Source: Planctomycetota bacterium (GTDB lineage: Bacteria; Planctomycetota; SZUA-567). From it: 5,720 nucleotides of DNA. The stretch is taken from contig JAISYD010000219.1 of the NCBI GenBank assembly GCA_031270145.1, positions 1 through 5,720 of the forward strand, read 5' to 3'. The translations under genes were made by a program, and so were the position numbers. Within the stretch, counting starts at the first letter, position 1; each line of letters opens with the position of its first letter. Below are positions 5,569 to 5,720 of the stretch, piece after piece. The notes under the pieces were generated by a model. That model was not told where the DNA came from and searched no databases. It saw only the letters and a program-made list of their open reading frames with translations.

Positions 5569-5720
5569 TCAGCGCAGGCCGCGGTCAATATTCCCAACTA
5601 GCCCGGGCGGTAGCGTCCCGGCCCTGGCCCGCCGCCAGATCCCAAGCGCCTCGTCCGAGGCATAGGGGCGCCAGCGCAGGTCGAGGCGCGGGCGGCGGCA
5701 GCCCGCCCCCCGCAGCCAGC
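5569..5720 (-). CDS. C-terminal end of a leftward gene, unrecognised (partial)
   Basis: On the minus strand an open frame enters from the right edge and runs 49 codons to a TGA at 5571-5569. About 86 percent of its third positions are G or C, the pattern expected for a real gene here, while the other two minus frames stop earlier. The peptide reads RRPRLDLRWRPYASDEALG in its middle and ends PGLVGNIDRGLR. I do not recognise the family; too little is present to assign a function. It converges on dinB with 13 nt between stop codons and no visible terminator hairpin between them, so the transcripts probably overlap at their 3' ends. Confidence 0.45.
   Translation of the reverse strand, partial: WLRGAGCRRPRLDLRWRPYASDEALGIWRRARAGTLPPGLVGNIDRGLR

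Noticed and set aside
4910..5665. A 251-codon plus-strand frame overlapping dinB and running past its stop
   Set aside because: It is out of frame with the intact dinB motifs and reads as Gly/Arg/Pro-rich shadow sequence; the minus-strand frame explains 5569-5720 better.
1..5720. CRISPR array, insertion sequence, tRNA, rRNA or phage genes
   Set aside because: No repeated spacer-like units, transposase motifs, terminal inverted repeats or tRNA-like folds were found by eye. All space is taken by the listed genes or short gaps.

Overview
The window is GC-rich bacterial DNA, with most third codon positions G or C. It is almost fully coding and reads as one rightward gene cluster: ribosomal protein L19 (rplS), a secreted HEAT-repeat protein, an integral-membrane flippase-like protein (MprF/AglD N-terminal type), an RluA-family pseudouridine synthase and DNA polymerase IV (dinB). 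The four junctions are 10 nt, 41 nt, a 10-nt overlap and 32 nt, so at least partial co-transcription is likely. At the right edge the tail of a leftward gene converges on dinB with only 13 nt between the stop codons. At the left edge, 163 nt upstream of rplS hold either the last 46 codons of another gene or an rplS leader with a promoter and a terminator-like hairpin; the sequence alone does not settle which.

Organism: a Gram-negative-type bacterium. Three things vaguely suggest the PVC group (Lentisphaerota, Kiritimatiellota, Verrucomicrobiota, Planctomycetota) or a relative: the L19 wording (residues 55-61 and 97-107), a periplasmic HEAT-repeat protein ending in a W-x-x-W element, and an N-R-L-D rather than H-R-L-D catalytic motif in the pseudouridine synthase. 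This is a judgement from remembered family patterns, not a search, and other phyla are possible.

The genes do not form an obvious single pathway. rplS and the pseudouridine synthase belong to ribosome and RNA function, dinB to damage-tolerant DNA synthesis, and the HEAT protein and flippase-like protein to the envelope. The two envelope genes are adjacent and could work together, but nothing in the sequence proves it. I see no mobile element, CRISPR array, tRNA or rRNA, and no clear new system.

The most unusual non-coding signals are three. A perfect 13-bp inverted repeat with a 4-nt loop sits inside the HEAT gene (706-735). A perfect 20-bp palindrome sits just before the end of the flippase gene (3263-3282). 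A terminator-like hairpin lies immediately upstream of rplS (110-149).
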